DNA from: Candidatus Neomarinimicrobiota bacterium
Lineage (GTDB): Bacteria > Fidelibacterota > Marinisomatia > Marinisomatales > TCS55
NCBI GenBank assembly: GCA_018651745.1
Contig: JABIDL010000041.1
Span: 1-64,000 of the forward strand
Direction: 5' to 3'
DNA: 64,000 bases
Shown: piece by piece, positions 33,534 through 42,353 of the stretch
Numbering within the stretch: position 1 is the first letter of the stretch
Layout: every line of letters begins with the position of its first letter
Made by a program: the position numbers and the translations under genes
Notes under the pieces: model-generated
The model's input: only the letters and a program-made list of their open reading frames with translations
Database searches by the model: none
What the model was told of the DNA's origin: nothing

Positions 33534-33941
33534 ATGACAATTAACGATATCCACCCAATGGTGATTCATTTTCCTATTGCTCTCCTAACAATGTCCGTTT
33601 TATTTGATGCTGCTGGAACATTGTTTAGAAATTATTCTTTAACAAATGCTGGCGAATGGAATTTAAATATTGGCTTGTTGTTTGCAATTGTCGGAATTAT
33701 TACCGGGAATATATCAGATGGTGTAATTGGCCACATGAACAACACTTCTGGCACATTGTCAACCCATGGTTCGATACAAATAATTGTATCACTCGGGTTT
33801 GCCGGGCTCTGGATTTGGCGAAAAAAAATGGGTTCAAATTTTCTCAAATTGGGTAAACCCTATTTAATAATTGGGTTTTTGTTTGTGAGCTTATTATTCT
33901 ATGGATCCCACCTTGGCATATTGCTTTCAGGAAAAATATAA
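33534..33941 (+). CDS. DUF2231 membrane protein
   Basis: About 135 residues with four membrane helices; the start HPMVIHFPIALLTMSVLFD is the hallmark of DUF2231, with conserved His residues possibly binding haem or metal. GTG at 33525 is an in-frame alternative to the ATG at 33534. Function unknown; it precedes the succinate dehydrogenase genes by about 80 bases. Confidence 0.8.
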   Translation: MTINDIHPMVIHFPIALLTMSVLFDAAGTLFRNYSLTNAGEWNLNIGLLFAIVGIITGNISDGVIGHMNNTSGTLSTHGSIQIIVSLGFAGLWIWRKKMGSNFLKLGKPYLIIGFLFVSLLFYGSHLGILLSGKI

Positions 33942-34021
33942 TAATGAGCAAATCCATTTAATAAATTAGTGAAAACTACCTAATTTCAAGCACCGCGATT
34001 TGGCTAAATTTGACCTCAACA

Positions 34022-34693
34022 ATGAAATCCGCTCAAACATATATCAATTCATCCATAGGGAAAAAGTTGGTTATGGCAATTACAGGATCTCTACTTTGCC
34101 TCTATCTTTTAATACATTTTGGTAACAACCTTACTTTACTTGCAGGTCCCGGAACTTTTAACCATCTTGTTGGCAATCTTGAAAGTATAAAACCTTTTGT
34201 TAGAGTCATCGAAGTTATTTTATTGAGCATTTTTTTAATGCACATTTTCAGAGGATCTCAACTATCTTTGGATTCTCGCAGAGCGAAACCTATCAGATAT
34301 CAGATAGACGCTTCCGGAGAAAATAGTTCGATATTTTCTCGTACGATGGGTATTTCGGGGAGCATCATTTTTATTTTTCTTGTAACCCATTTATCTACTT
34401 TCTGGTACAGATTTCAAATTGCTAAAGATCATGAAGCCTACTACGATATTGTTGTTAATGGTCCTGTTGGCTTTTCGAATATTTTTATTACCATTTTATA
34501 CTTATTAGCTATGGTTTTATTAGGATTCCATTTAAGGCACGGATTTCAATCTGCAATTCAAACGTTCGGAATGAAGCAGACTAGAATTGGGAAATTTATT
34601 GAGCGCGTTGGTTTCCTTTTTTGGTTTGTGATTCCTTTAGGCTTTTTTGGGATTGCTTTTTGGTTTGGCATCTTGGGTGGAGGTCAAGTATGA
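34022..34693 (+). CDS. sdhC: succinate dehydrogenase/fumarate reductase cytochrome b subunit
   Basis: About 223 residues with five membrane helices, of the b558 type found in Bacteroidetes and related phyla. The start [15 protein letters not shown] at 34022 fits the family; a TTG at 34010 is also open. Conserved His residues for two haems lie within the helices ([31 protein letters not shown]). Anchors SdhA/SdhB and passes electrons to or from quinone. Overlaps sdhA by four bases (ATGA). Confidence 0.92.
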   Translation: MKSAQTYINSSIGKKLVMAITGSLLCLYLLIHFGNNLTLLAGPGTFNHLVGNLESIKPFVRVIEVILLSIFLMHIFRGSQLSLDSRRAKPIRYQIDASGENSSIFSRTMGISGSIIFIFLVTHLSTFWYRFQIAKDHEAYYDIVVNGPVGFSNIFITILYLLAMVLLGFHLRHGFQSAIQTFGMKQTRIGKFIERVGFLFWFVIPLGFFGIAFWFGILGGGQV

Positions 34694-36606
34694 TTTTTGA
34701 TGCAAAAATACCACCAGGAGATTTAAAAGATAAATGGACAAATTATCGATCTAGTCTTTCATTGGTGAGTCCGGCAAATAAACGAAAACTTGATATCATT
34801 ATTATTGGAACAGGGTTAGCAGGAGCATCCGCCGCTTCGTCTCTTGCGGAAATGGGATACAATGTAAAAGCATTTTGTTTTCAGGACAGTTCGCGCCGTG
34901 CCCATTCTATTGCTGCACAAGGTGGAATCAATGCTGCAAAAAATTATCAAAATGATGGAGACAGCATTTATCGTTTATTTTACGATACAATTAAAGGAGG
35001 GGATTATCGTTCCCGGGAAGCAAATGTTTACCGATTGTCGGAAGTAAGTGGAAATATTATTGACCAATGTGTAGCGCAGGGCGTTCCGTTTGCTCGGGAT
35101 TATGGTGGAACGCTAGATAATCGTTCTTTTGGTGGTGTTCAGGTCTCTCGCACGTTTTATGCACGCGGGCAAACCGGCCAACAATTATTACTTGGAGCGT
35201 ACAGTGCGCTTAACCGTCAGATTTCTATGGGCCGAGTTGAAATGTTTAGTAAACATGAAATACTTGATGTTGTTATGATTGATGGAAAAGCCCGTGGTGT
35301 AATTGCTAGAAATCTCATCACCGGCGAATTAGAGCGGCATTTCGGGCATGCAGTGGTACTTGCAACCGGCGGCTATGGGAATGTGTTTTATTTGTCAACC
35401 AATGCAATGGGAAGCAATGTAACCGCAATATGGAAGGCTTTTAAAAAAGGTGCCATGTTTGGGAATCCCTGTTTTACTCAAATTCATCCAACGTGCATCC
35501 CGGTTTCTGGGGATTATCAATCAAAATTAACTCTGATGTCCGAATCACTCAGAAATGATGGCCGTATCTGGGTGCCGAAAAAACAGGGTGACACAAGACA
35601 GCCGAATGATATTCCCGAAGATGAGAGGGATTATTATCTTGAACGGAGATATCCGGCTTTTGGGAATCTTGTTCCAAGAGACATTGCTTCGCGTGCGGCA
35701 AAAGAACGGTGTGATAGCGGATATGGCGTTGGACCAACGGGGCAAGCTGTTTACTTAGATTTTAAAGATGCAATCGACCAGATGGGCAAAGAAGTAGTGA
35801 GTTCAAAATATGGAAATTTATTTGAAATGTATATGAAGATTACCAATGATGATCCATATGAACAGCCAATGAGGATTTATCCGGCAGTTCATTATACAAT
35901 GGGTGGTCTTTGGGTGGATTACAATCTAATGACAACGGTGCCCGGGTTATTTGCTATTGGTGAGTGTAATTATTCTGATCATGGAGCAAATCGTCTAGGC
36001 GCATCTGCTCTTATGCAAGGATTGGCAGACGGTTATTTTATTCTTCCTTATACTATTGGTACATATTTGGTAAACGAAATCAACTCAACGGGGGTTGATA
36101 TAAATCATGAAGCATTTTCTCAAGCCGAACAAGAAACAAAAGATCGAATTGATAAATTAATTAATAACAACGGAAACAAAACGGTTGAAAGCCTTCACAG
36201 AGATTTGGGGGTTATAATGTGGGATTATTGTGGAATGGCTCGCAATGCAGAAGGACTGAAAAAAGCATTGGATAAAATCCAGGAATTAAAATCTGATTTT
36301 TGGAAAAATGTAAAGGTTCCCGGGGAAAATGATGAACTTAATCTTGAGTTAGAAAAAGCAGAACGTGTCGCTGATTTTATTGAATTAGGCGAGGTAATGA
36401 TACGAGACGCACTTGATAGAGAAGAATCGTGTGGTGGGCATTTTCGTGAAGAGTATCAAACAGAAGAAGGTGAAGCTCTTCGTAATGATGACAGTAATTT
36501 ACACGTATCTGCCTGGGAGTATAAAGGATCAAAAAATCCGGCAATTTGTCATAAGGAACCCCTTGTGTTTGAAACCGTTACTCCAACCCAGCGGAGTTAT
36601 AAATGA
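34690..36606 (+). CDS. sdhA: succinate dehydrogenase/fumarate reductase flavoprotein subunit
   Basis: 638 residues from the ATG at 34690, which overlaps the sdhC stop; the open frame from 34621 is a spurious extension inside sdhC. FAD-binding GxGxxG-type start ([19 protein letters not shown]), the covalent-flavin region [15 protein letters not shown], and active-site blocks HPTCIP and [10 protein letters not shown] are present. Catalyses succinate-fumarate interconversion on the cytosolic face. Overlaps sdhB by four bases. Confidence 0.96.
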   Translation: MIFDAKIPPGDLKDKWTNYRSSLSLVSPANKRKLDIIIIGTGLAGASAASSLAEMGYNVKAFCFQDSSRRAHSIAAQGGINAAKNYQNDGDSIYRLFYDTIKGGDYRSREANVYRLSEVSGNIIDQCVAQGVPFARDYGGTLDNRSFGGVQVSRTFYARGQTGQQLLLGAYSALNRQISMGRVEMFSKHEILDVVMIDGKARGVIARNLITGELERHFGHAVVLATGGYGNVFYLSTNAMGSNVTAIWKAFKKGAMFGNPCFTQIHPTCIPVSGDYQSKLTLMSESLRNDGRIWVPKKQGDTRQPNDIPEDERDYYLERRYPAFGNLVPRDIASRAAKERCDSGYGVGPTGQAVYLDFKDAIDQMGKEVVSSKYGNLFEMYMKITNDDPYEQPMRIYPAVHYTMGGLWVDYNLMTTVPGLFAIGECNYSDHGANRLGASALMQGLADGYFILPYTIGTYLVNEINSTGVDINHEAFSQAEQETKDRIDKLINNNGNKTVESLHRDLGVIMWDYCGMARNAEGLKKALDKIQELKSDFWKNVKVPGENDELNLELEKAERVADFIELGEVMIRDALDREESCGGHFREEYQTEEGEALRNDDSNLHVSAWEYKGSKNPAICHKEPLVFETVTPTQRSYK

Positions 36607-37355
36607 GCGATCTAAATTTAACGCTTAAAATTTGGAGGCAGCCTTCTTCAACTAAACCCGGGAAATTTGAAAGATATTCTGTTGATGGAATAAACTCACA
36701 CATGTCCTTTCTTGAAATGTTGGATGTGTTAAATGAAACATTAATTGAAACCGGGGATACGCCAATTGCATTCGATCATGATTGTAGGGAGGGAATTTGT
36801 GGTGCCTGCTCTATGGTTATTAATGGGCGTCCACATGGACCATTAAAATCGACAACGGTCTGCCAGCTTCACATGTTTAATTTTAAAGATGGCGATACGA
36901 TTACAGTAGAACCTTGGCGCGCCCGGCCTTTTCCAATAATTAAAGATTTGGTTGTGGATAGAAGCTCATTTGATCGAATTATGTATTCGGGTGGATATAT
37001 TTCGGTGAATACAGGAAGCGCACCCGATGGAAATGCCACATTAATTTCTCAGCCGGTTGTGCAGGAAGCGTTTGATGCTGCTGCCTGTATTGGCTGTGGT
37101 GCCTGTGTTGCGGTTTGTAAAAATGCGTCTGCGAGTTTATTTGTTGCAGCAAAAGTTTCGCAACTAGCATTACTTCCACAGGGACAACCTGAAAGAACAG
37201 AAAGAGTAATGAATATGGTTTCCAAAATGGATGAGGAAGGGTTCGGTCATTGTACCAATACGGCAGCCTGCGAAGCGGAGTGCCCAAAAGATATATCTAT
37301 AGGTCATATAGCAAGGATGAACAGGGAATTCAATACTGCCAATCTATCAGACTGA
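36603..37355 (+). CDS. sdhB: succinate dehydrogenase/fumarate reductase iron-sulfur subunit
   Basis: 250 residues. A plant-type [2Fe-2S] site is seen in [11 protein letters not shown] with a later Cys (TTVCQLH); the second half has [11 protein letters not shown] and CEAECPKD for the [4Fe-4S]/[3Fe-4S] clusters. Bridges the flavin subunit and the cytochrome b. Last gene of sdhCAB, followed by an intrinsic terminator at 37376. Confidence 0.95.
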   Translation: MSDLNLTLKIWRQPSSTKPGKFERYSVDGINSHMSFLEMLDVLNETLIETGDTPIAFDHDCREGICGACSMVINGRPHGPLKSTTVCQLHMFNFKDGDTITVEPWRARPFPIIKDLVVDRSSFDRIMYSGGYISVNTGSAPDGNATLISQPVVQEAFDAAACIGCGACVAVCKNASASLFVAAKVSQLALLPQGQPERTERVMNMVSKMDEEGFGHCTNTAACEAECPKDISIGHIARMNREFNTANLSD

Positions 37356-37375
37356 CATTGACAGTAACCAGAAAT

Positions 37376-37404
37376 AAAAAAGCCACTTTAAAAGTGGCTT
37401 TTTT
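37376..37404. terminator. bidirectional intrinsic terminator between sdhB and tonB
   Basis: A 13-bp perfect stem (37376-37388 with 37392-37404) with a TAA loop gives a T run on both strands, so it can end both sdhCAB (plus) and the convergent exb-tonB unit (minus, stop at 37406). Confidence 0.92.
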
Positions 37405-37405
37405 G

Positions 37406-38038
37406 TTAATTCTTCAGTCGGAAATTAACCGGGATTGAAATCCAAACGCCAACCGGACGATCCCTTTGTTTGGCTGGTGTAAATCGAGTTTTTCGAATCG
37501 CTTCCATTGCAGCTTCATCTAGCCCGGTATTTGGAATGCCTTTTAAAACTTTCATTTCTTGTACTCGACCTTTTTTATCTATGAAGACTTGAATTACTAC
37601 AGTTCCTTCAATACCAGCTTCTTGAGCAATATCAGGATATTTTGGACTGATTCGTGAAAGGGGTTGTGGCGGATCATCGTATGGAATGAAAACTACATTG
37701 GGTCCTTCGGGCGGTGGAGGCGGAGCGCCCCACGGATCAAAGCCTTCCAGATCAAATTCATCTAATGTAACGTCATCAGCGATATCTTCACTTTCTGATT
37801 CCACAGGTACAGATGGACGGGCTGGTGGCGGCGGTTGATCAAATTGTTCAGTTTGGGGAATGTCAATTTGTTCGATAATAATCTGAACTTCTTCATCTAG
37901 TTCCATTACGGTAGCGCTTCTGGGAAAAATAAGAAACCCAAATGTAATCAGCAATATACCCGTCAGCCCTGCCAAACGTACCGTTATTCGATATTGTTTT
38001 TTTAAAGAGAGCAAACCGTTTGGACTTAGGCCCACCAT
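37406..38038 (-). CDS. tonB: TonB-family energy transducer
   Basis: 210 residues: one N-terminal membrane helix (about 20-40), a Pro- and Glu-rich periplasmic linker (about 60-120, with PPPPARPSVPV and PPPPPEGP), and a C-terminal TonB domain (about 125-208, SRISPKYPDIAQEAGIEGTV and TRFTPAKQRDRPV). It carries energy from the ExbB-ExbD complex to outer-membrane transporters. Shares one base with the upstream exbD and follows exbB-exbD-exbD. No TonB-dependent receptor is in the window. Confidence 0.94.
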   Translation of the reverse strand: MVGLSPNGLLSLKKQYRITVRLAGLTGILLITFGFLIFPRSATVMELDEEVQIIIEQIDIPQTEQFDQPPPPARPSVPVESESEDIADDVTLDEFDLEGFDPWGAPPPPPEGPNVVFIPYDDPPQPLSRISPKYPDIAQEAGIEGTVVIQVFIDKKGRVQEMKVLKGIPNTGLDEAAMEAIRKTRFTPAKQRDRPVGVWISIPVNFRLKN

Positions 38039-38448
38039 TAATCTACAGCAGTTTTAGTTGAATAGTTTAGCTTCAGGGCATCTGCTTTACGAAGTTCTAT
38101 ATGTAATCCCGATATAAGTTCCATTTTTGCGGATCCATCAGCTTTTAACGAAACGGTTAATTGTGGATCGGAAACACGTTTTTCATACATGACATTCCTA
38201 ACGCTTTTAACATCATAGAGTTTATCTTCTATGGAAACAAGACCATCTTTAGATACCCATATATGAGATGTATGTCGTTTTGATTTAAGTTTTTCAATTC
38301 GCTTTGCACGTGGAAGCTCAATTGGAAGGCCGGAATATTCTCTGAGAACGGTTGTAACCATGAAAAAGATGAGTAACATAAAAATAATGTCCGGCATGGA
38401 TGCAGTTGGAATCTCGGTATCAAGTTGAGTTTTTCTGGCAAAAGACAT
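38038..38448 (-). CDS. exbD: ExbD/TolR-family biopolymer transport protein (second copy)
   Basis: 136 residues with an N-terminal membrane helix that carries the ion-path Asp (ASMPDIIFMLLIFFMVTTV), then a periplasmic domain. It differs markedly from the neighbouring ExbD in its soluble part, so the two may form a mixed dimer in the ExbB pentamer. Shares single bases with both neighbours at stop/start. Confidence 0.92.
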   Translation of the reverse strand: MSFARKTQLDTEIPTASMPDIIFMLLIFFMVTTVLREYSGLPIELPRAKRIEKLKSKRHTSHIWVSKDGLVSIEDKLYDVKSVRNVMYEKRVSDPQLTVSLKADGSAKMELISGLHIELRKADALKLNYSTKTAVD

Positions 38449-38843
38449 TAATCGGAATCCGCTATTGAAATCCTAGTTGCATTTGCCATTTTTAATTGGT
38501 CGATGACAGATATGTAAGATTTATAAGGTGTTTTATTATGTGCCTTAACTGAAATAATGAGCTTATTGTTTTCTTTTATTTTTTGTCTAATGACTCGATT
38601 GATTTCGCTTACAGGTGTGGGTTCGTCACCAAGAAGAACTTGTCCAGAAGAATTAATAAGACAATTGAGAATATTTTTTTTCTTGATTTCCATCTCTTGC
38701 CCCTCAGCGGGCAGAACGATACCAAGCCCCTTATCCATATCAATCGTAGTTGTTACAAGGAAAAATATGAGAAGCAGAAAGGCAATATCTGCCATAGATG
38801 AGGTGGGTATTGCACCTCCCTTTATGCGCCGCTTGCCGGCCAT
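38448..38843 (-). CDS. exbD: ExbD/TolR-family biopolymer transport protein (first copy)
   Basis: 131 residues; the helix contains SSMADIAFLLLIFFLVTTTID with the conserved Asp for proton transfer. The periplasmic part ends with ISVIDQLKMANATRISI, normal for ExbD. Lies three bases after exbB. Confidence 0.93.
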   Translation of the reverse strand: MAGKRRIKGGAIPTSSMADIAFLLLIFFLVTTTIDMDKGLGIVLPAEGQEMEIKKKNILNCLINSSGQVLLGDEPTPVSEINRVIRQKIKENNKLIISVKAHNKTPYKSYISVIDQLKMANATRISIADSD

Positions 38844-38846
38844 TAT

Positions 38847-39464
38847 TTATGCCTTTTTATTTTCTAGTTCGTAGAGCTGATCTACAAGTTGGATAGAATG
38901 TTCTTCCATATCTTGAATTAGTTTATCAATTCTTGATACAAAAAAGTTCTGACACACTTGAATAATCATAGCTGTAATAAGTCCAAAAGCAGTAGTTAAT
39001 AACGCTTGGGATATGCCTCCCGCAACAACGGCGGGTGAAATATCATTTGCCGCTTTGATTGCATCGAAAGCGCTAATCATTCCTACAACAGTTCCGGTAA
39101 ATCCAATCATAGGTGCGATAGTGATTACAGCATTTAACCAAATCATATTTTTTTCTAAAAAAGCCATTTCAAGCGAACCCGCATTTTGAATTGCTTTTTC
39201 GACAGTTTCAATTCCACGATGGATTCTTGAGAGCCCCGCATGGAAAATCTCTGCAACGGGTCCATGTGTATCTTCGCATAATTTTAATGCCGCTTCAGGA
39301 CCTTTATCGTTTATTAAGTTTGTTACATCATCATAAAACCTTTTTGAGTCGATGGAAGATTTCAATAATGAATATGCACGTTCTCCTACAAACATTAGTC
39401 CGAAAACCAATGAGACCAAAATAGGCCACATGAAAGAGCCGCCATCTATGAAATATTGTACCAT
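38847..39464 (-). CDS. exbB: ExbB/TolQ-family proton channel protein
   Basis: 205 residues with three membrane helices: about 10-30, 105-130 and 145-170 (ITIAPMIGFTGTVVGMISAF and GISQALLTTAFGLITAMI). The family's conserved Thr and Pro residues are kept. A good GGAGG site precedes the ATG at 39464. First gene of the exbB-exbD-exbD-tonB unit. It is distinct from MotA at 19373. Confidence 0.94.
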   Translation of the reverse strand: MVQYFIDGGSFMWPILVSLVFGLMFVGERAYSLLKSSIDSKRFYDDVTNLINDKGPEAALKLCEDTHGPVAEIFHAGLSRIHRGIETVEKAIQNAGSLEMAFLEKNMIWLNAVITIAPMIGFTGTVVGMISAFDAIKAANDISPAVVAGGISQALLTTAFGLITAMIIQVCQNFFVSRIDKLIQDMEEHSIQLVDQLYELENKKA

Positions 39465-39546
39465 AGGTTGTACCTCCGTGTAATGATTATGTTAATAAAA
39501 TTATATAAGTTCATTTTCCTCGGTTCATTAAATACTGACGCGGAAT

Positions 39547-41166
39547 TTACTGCGAAGAATTCAAGAATGCAGTAGCTTCGTCAAAGAAAGTAAATGCAGT
39601 CATTATTTGTTCATCAGCGAGAATTCTTATCCCAAAAGCACTATCTTTTCCCCACCGGGCGCTAGCGATTTCAGCTCGCAACATTGCGAATAAATATTTT
39701 CTATCTATATTCAAATCAGATGTATCTGGCATTATTTCCTGCTCATTTAAGTAGGTTAAAAAATTACTATAATCATCTTCAGATAAGGTACTGTTTTTAA
39801 ACTCGGTATAGTCTCGAAGATCTTCCCAATGTTCGTTTGCATAATTGGACCCCCAATTAAAAAGAAGCCGCTTTGGGTTAGCGATTATTTTTTGTGTACC
39901 GGATTGGATAGCTGCTTTTTGAGGAATATATTTATCGGGCGTTATTCCACCACCACCATAAACGACTCTTCCAAGTCGGGTATTATACTTTGGTCTTAAA
40001 TTTTTTAACGAATCTATTTTAGCTTCTCGATTCTCGGCATATAGTTCTTTGTAATAATCATAATCTTTACCCTTTTCAAAAGGTCTCTGAATCAATCTTC
40101 CACTGGGAGTGAAATAGCGCGCAATTGTAACTCTAATAGCAGATCCATCTTTCATGGGAATTTGTCTTTGCACCAATCCTTTTCCAAAGCTGGTTTCTCC
40201 GACAATTAATCCACGATCCAAATCCTGTACAGCGCCTGCAACAATTTCGCTAGCACTTGCAGACCCTCTATTAATTAGGACTATTAGTGGATAATCTTCT
40301 CTTCCTTTTTTGGGGTTGGCAATAAAAGTTTGTTCAAGTTGATTTTGCTTACCTTTGGTGAATACCAGCGTATCTGGCCGCGCGATAAACATATTTGCTG
40401 TTTCTGCTGCTTGCTCAAGATAACCTCCGCTATTCATTCTTAAATCAAGAATAAGTTGGGTCATTCCTGAATTTTCAAGTTTTTTAATTGACGCTTTCAT
40501 TTCCTTAGATGTTGAAGCTGAAAAGCGCGTGAGCCAAATGTATCCTGTTTTTTCATCGAGCATTGTAGCTGCGCGTACGCTGTAAATCGGGATATCATCG
40601 CGAATAATGGTAACCGGAAATTCTTCACCACCAATTCTTCTAATTAACAAATCTACACTAGTCCCTTTTGGGCCACGAAGGGTTTGAAAGACTTCTTCTT
40701 TTGTGATATTGTATGCATCTTCACCATTAATACTTGTTATTTGATCCCCGGGGAGTAACCCGACACGCTCAGAGGGGCTGTCGGCCACGGGCGAGATAAC
40801 TGTGATGTACCCATTTAAAATATCAAATTCAATTCCGATTCCTTGAAATTTCCCCCGAAAAAGTTCATCAACAGTTTTTTGTTTTTTTGCAGGAATATAA
40901 ATTGAATGCGGGTCAAGTTCTTTCATGATGCCGGAAAAAGCGCCATCCATAAGTTGTTCCATATCCACATCTTCAAAATAAAGTTCATTCACATGAATTA
41001 ATATTTGATTCAGTGTCCTCATCTTGTTTTCAAGAACATTATAGGGATTTTGAGCAGAGAAAAACTGCTGCTGGAAAAATGGGCCTGCAATAAATAGGGT
41101 TAACATAATCCCCGAAAACCACAGAAAAATCCGGCTTTTAGTTTTGTTTTGTTTAGGATATTTCAT
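39547..41166 (-). CDS. S41-family C-terminal processing peptidase (CtpA/Prc-like)
   Basis: 539 residues with an N-terminal membrane anchor/signal (about 13-33). A PDZ domain is at about 90-175 (GIGIEFDILNGYITVISPV and GLLPGDQITSINGE). The S41 catalytic Ser lies in RGSASASEIVAGA and the Lys in GETSFGKGLVQ. After the protease core there is an extra 150-residue C-terminal helical region. Acts in the periplasm on protein C-termini. About 80 bases upstream of exbB on the same strand; a shared transcript is possible. Confidence 0.93.
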   Translation of the reverse strand: MKYPKQNKTKSRIFLWFSGIMLTLFIAGPFFQQQFFSAQNPYNVLENKMRTLNQILIHVNELYFEDVDMEQLMDGAFSGIMKELDPHSIYIPAKKQKTVDELFRGKFQGIGIEFDILNGYITVISPVADSPSERVGLLPGDQITSINGEDAYNITKEEVFQTLRGPKGTSVDLLIRRIGGEEFPVTIIRDDIPIYSVRAATMLDEKTGYIWLTRFSASTSKEMKASIKKLENSGMTQLILDLRMNSGGYLEQAAETANMFIARPDTLVFTKGKQNQLEQTFIANPKKGREDYPLIVLINRGSASASEIVAGAVQDLDRGLIVGETSFGKGLVQRQIPMKDGSAIRVTIARYFTPSGRLIQRPFEKGKDYDYYKELYAENREAKIDSLKNLRPKYNTRLGRVVYGGGGITPDKYIPQKAAIQSGTQKIIANPKRLLFNWGSNYANEHWEDLRDYTEFKNSTLSEDDYSNFLTYLNEQEIMPDTSDLNIDRKYLFAMLRAEIASARWGKDSAFGIRILADEQIMTAFTFFDEATAFLNSSQ

Positions 41167-41200
41167 AAAAAGAGGAAACTAGGTTTTAATTGCCGAATAT

Positions 41201-42133
41201 TTACAAACCAAAATAAACCATCGCCCTAATGGTCATACCTTGGATGGCAGATTTTGGAGAATCGTCAATTGGATAATGATCATTTAACACCCACCCGCTT
41301 TTGGCGATAGTGCCTTTATTAAATCCGGCGCTTATTCGTAGTCCCATTCTATCCAGGAATTGCCACTTTATGGCAACATAAGGTTGAAAATTGAAAAAAG
41401 TCCCCGTCAAATTTGTCATATTATGAGTCACGTTTATAGGTATTAAATATTGTCCCTGTAATGTATCAATGGCAGTTTGGATGTTTGATCCTGTTGTATC
41501 TACGGGATAATAAATAATGCCATTTGTTACTTCGCCATACATATTATTTGAAAACAGATTTCCCCATTCTGGATTGCCGGCAAATTGGTCAAACGATAAA
41601 TTTACCCTTCCAATTCCCATTAGCGCCCCAGCTGTAACTTCTAGGTCACGATAAATAGGGACAACATATTCCATGGTAACAGCTCCTAATAAAAATGAAA
41701 AGCGAGCTCGGATGGAAGGTTTTGGGAATTCACTTTCATATGCGACTGCATAATCCCCGGTAGATCCCGGCGTAGGTGCTTGGTATCCGCTTACCGTATC
41801 GCGATTTACATAAAGATACACTTGGAAAATGTCCGAAATTTCAGCAGATCCCATTCCGGCGTATCCACCAAGTCTCCATCGCCCGGCTATGTGTGTAAAT
41901 CCCTCTCCGCCATGTATTACGAATGGGGTTTTAAATTCATCAGGATTTAACCCCAAAGTTTTCAATTGATTACTTCCCGGGATTGAATCCAGTGTCATAA
42001 ACATAGCGCTGTACCCGATTCCGCCTCCGTAAAATTCATCTACGGGGAACATATCTCCCTGCGCCTGTGCAGGATTTTGTAATAAAAAGACAGCGAATGC
42101 CGTCAGCAAAATTTTGGTGCGAATATCTGTCAT
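41201..42133 (-). CDS. putative outer-membrane beta-barrel protein, unknown function
   Basis: About 310 residues from the ATG at 42133, which opens directly on a signal peptide ending AQAQ; an earlier in-frame ATG at 42154 is less likely. The mature part is Gly- and aromatic-rich with alternating strands and ends in MVYFGL, typical of a beta-barrel with a C-terminal aromatic/Leu. No named family recognised. It lies 34 bases upstream of the S41 protease gene on the same strand. Confidence 0.7.
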   Translation of the reverse strand: MTDIRTKILLTAFAVFLLQNPAQAQGDMFPVDEFYGGGIGYSAMFMTLDSIPGSNQLKTLGLNPDEFKTPFVIHGGEGFTHIAGRWRLGGYAGMGSAEISDIFQVYLYVNRDTVSGYQAPTPGSTGDYAVAYESEFPKPSIRARFSFLLGAVTMEYVVPIYRDLEVTAGALMGIGRVNLSFDQFAGNPEWGNLFSNNMYGEVTNGIIYYPVDTTGSNIQTAIDTLQGQYLIPINVTHNMTNLTGTFFNFQPYVAIKWQFLDRMGLRISAGFNKGTIAKSGWVLNDHYPIDDSPKSAIQGMTIRAMVYFGL

Positions 42134-42353
42134 GATAATAGAATGAAATAACAATTTAGAAAAATAGCCGTGAATATCAAACGTCTAATAATCAGATTTT
42201 ATCCTATTTTGATCTACCTTGTTTGGCAGATCCTTTTAATTTGATTATTCCGAGGGGCCACTCTATATTTGCCGAGAATCTGAGGTAAGGGAATAGTAAC
42301 AACGATGATATTTTCACCGTTAAAACCTCCCTTAAATATGGTATTGAGTAAAC

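Noticed and set aside
34621-34689. Longer start for the flavoprotein subunit
   Set aside because: This stretch lies inside sdhC in another frame; the ATG at 34690 overlaps the sdhC stop as expected for coupled sdh genes.
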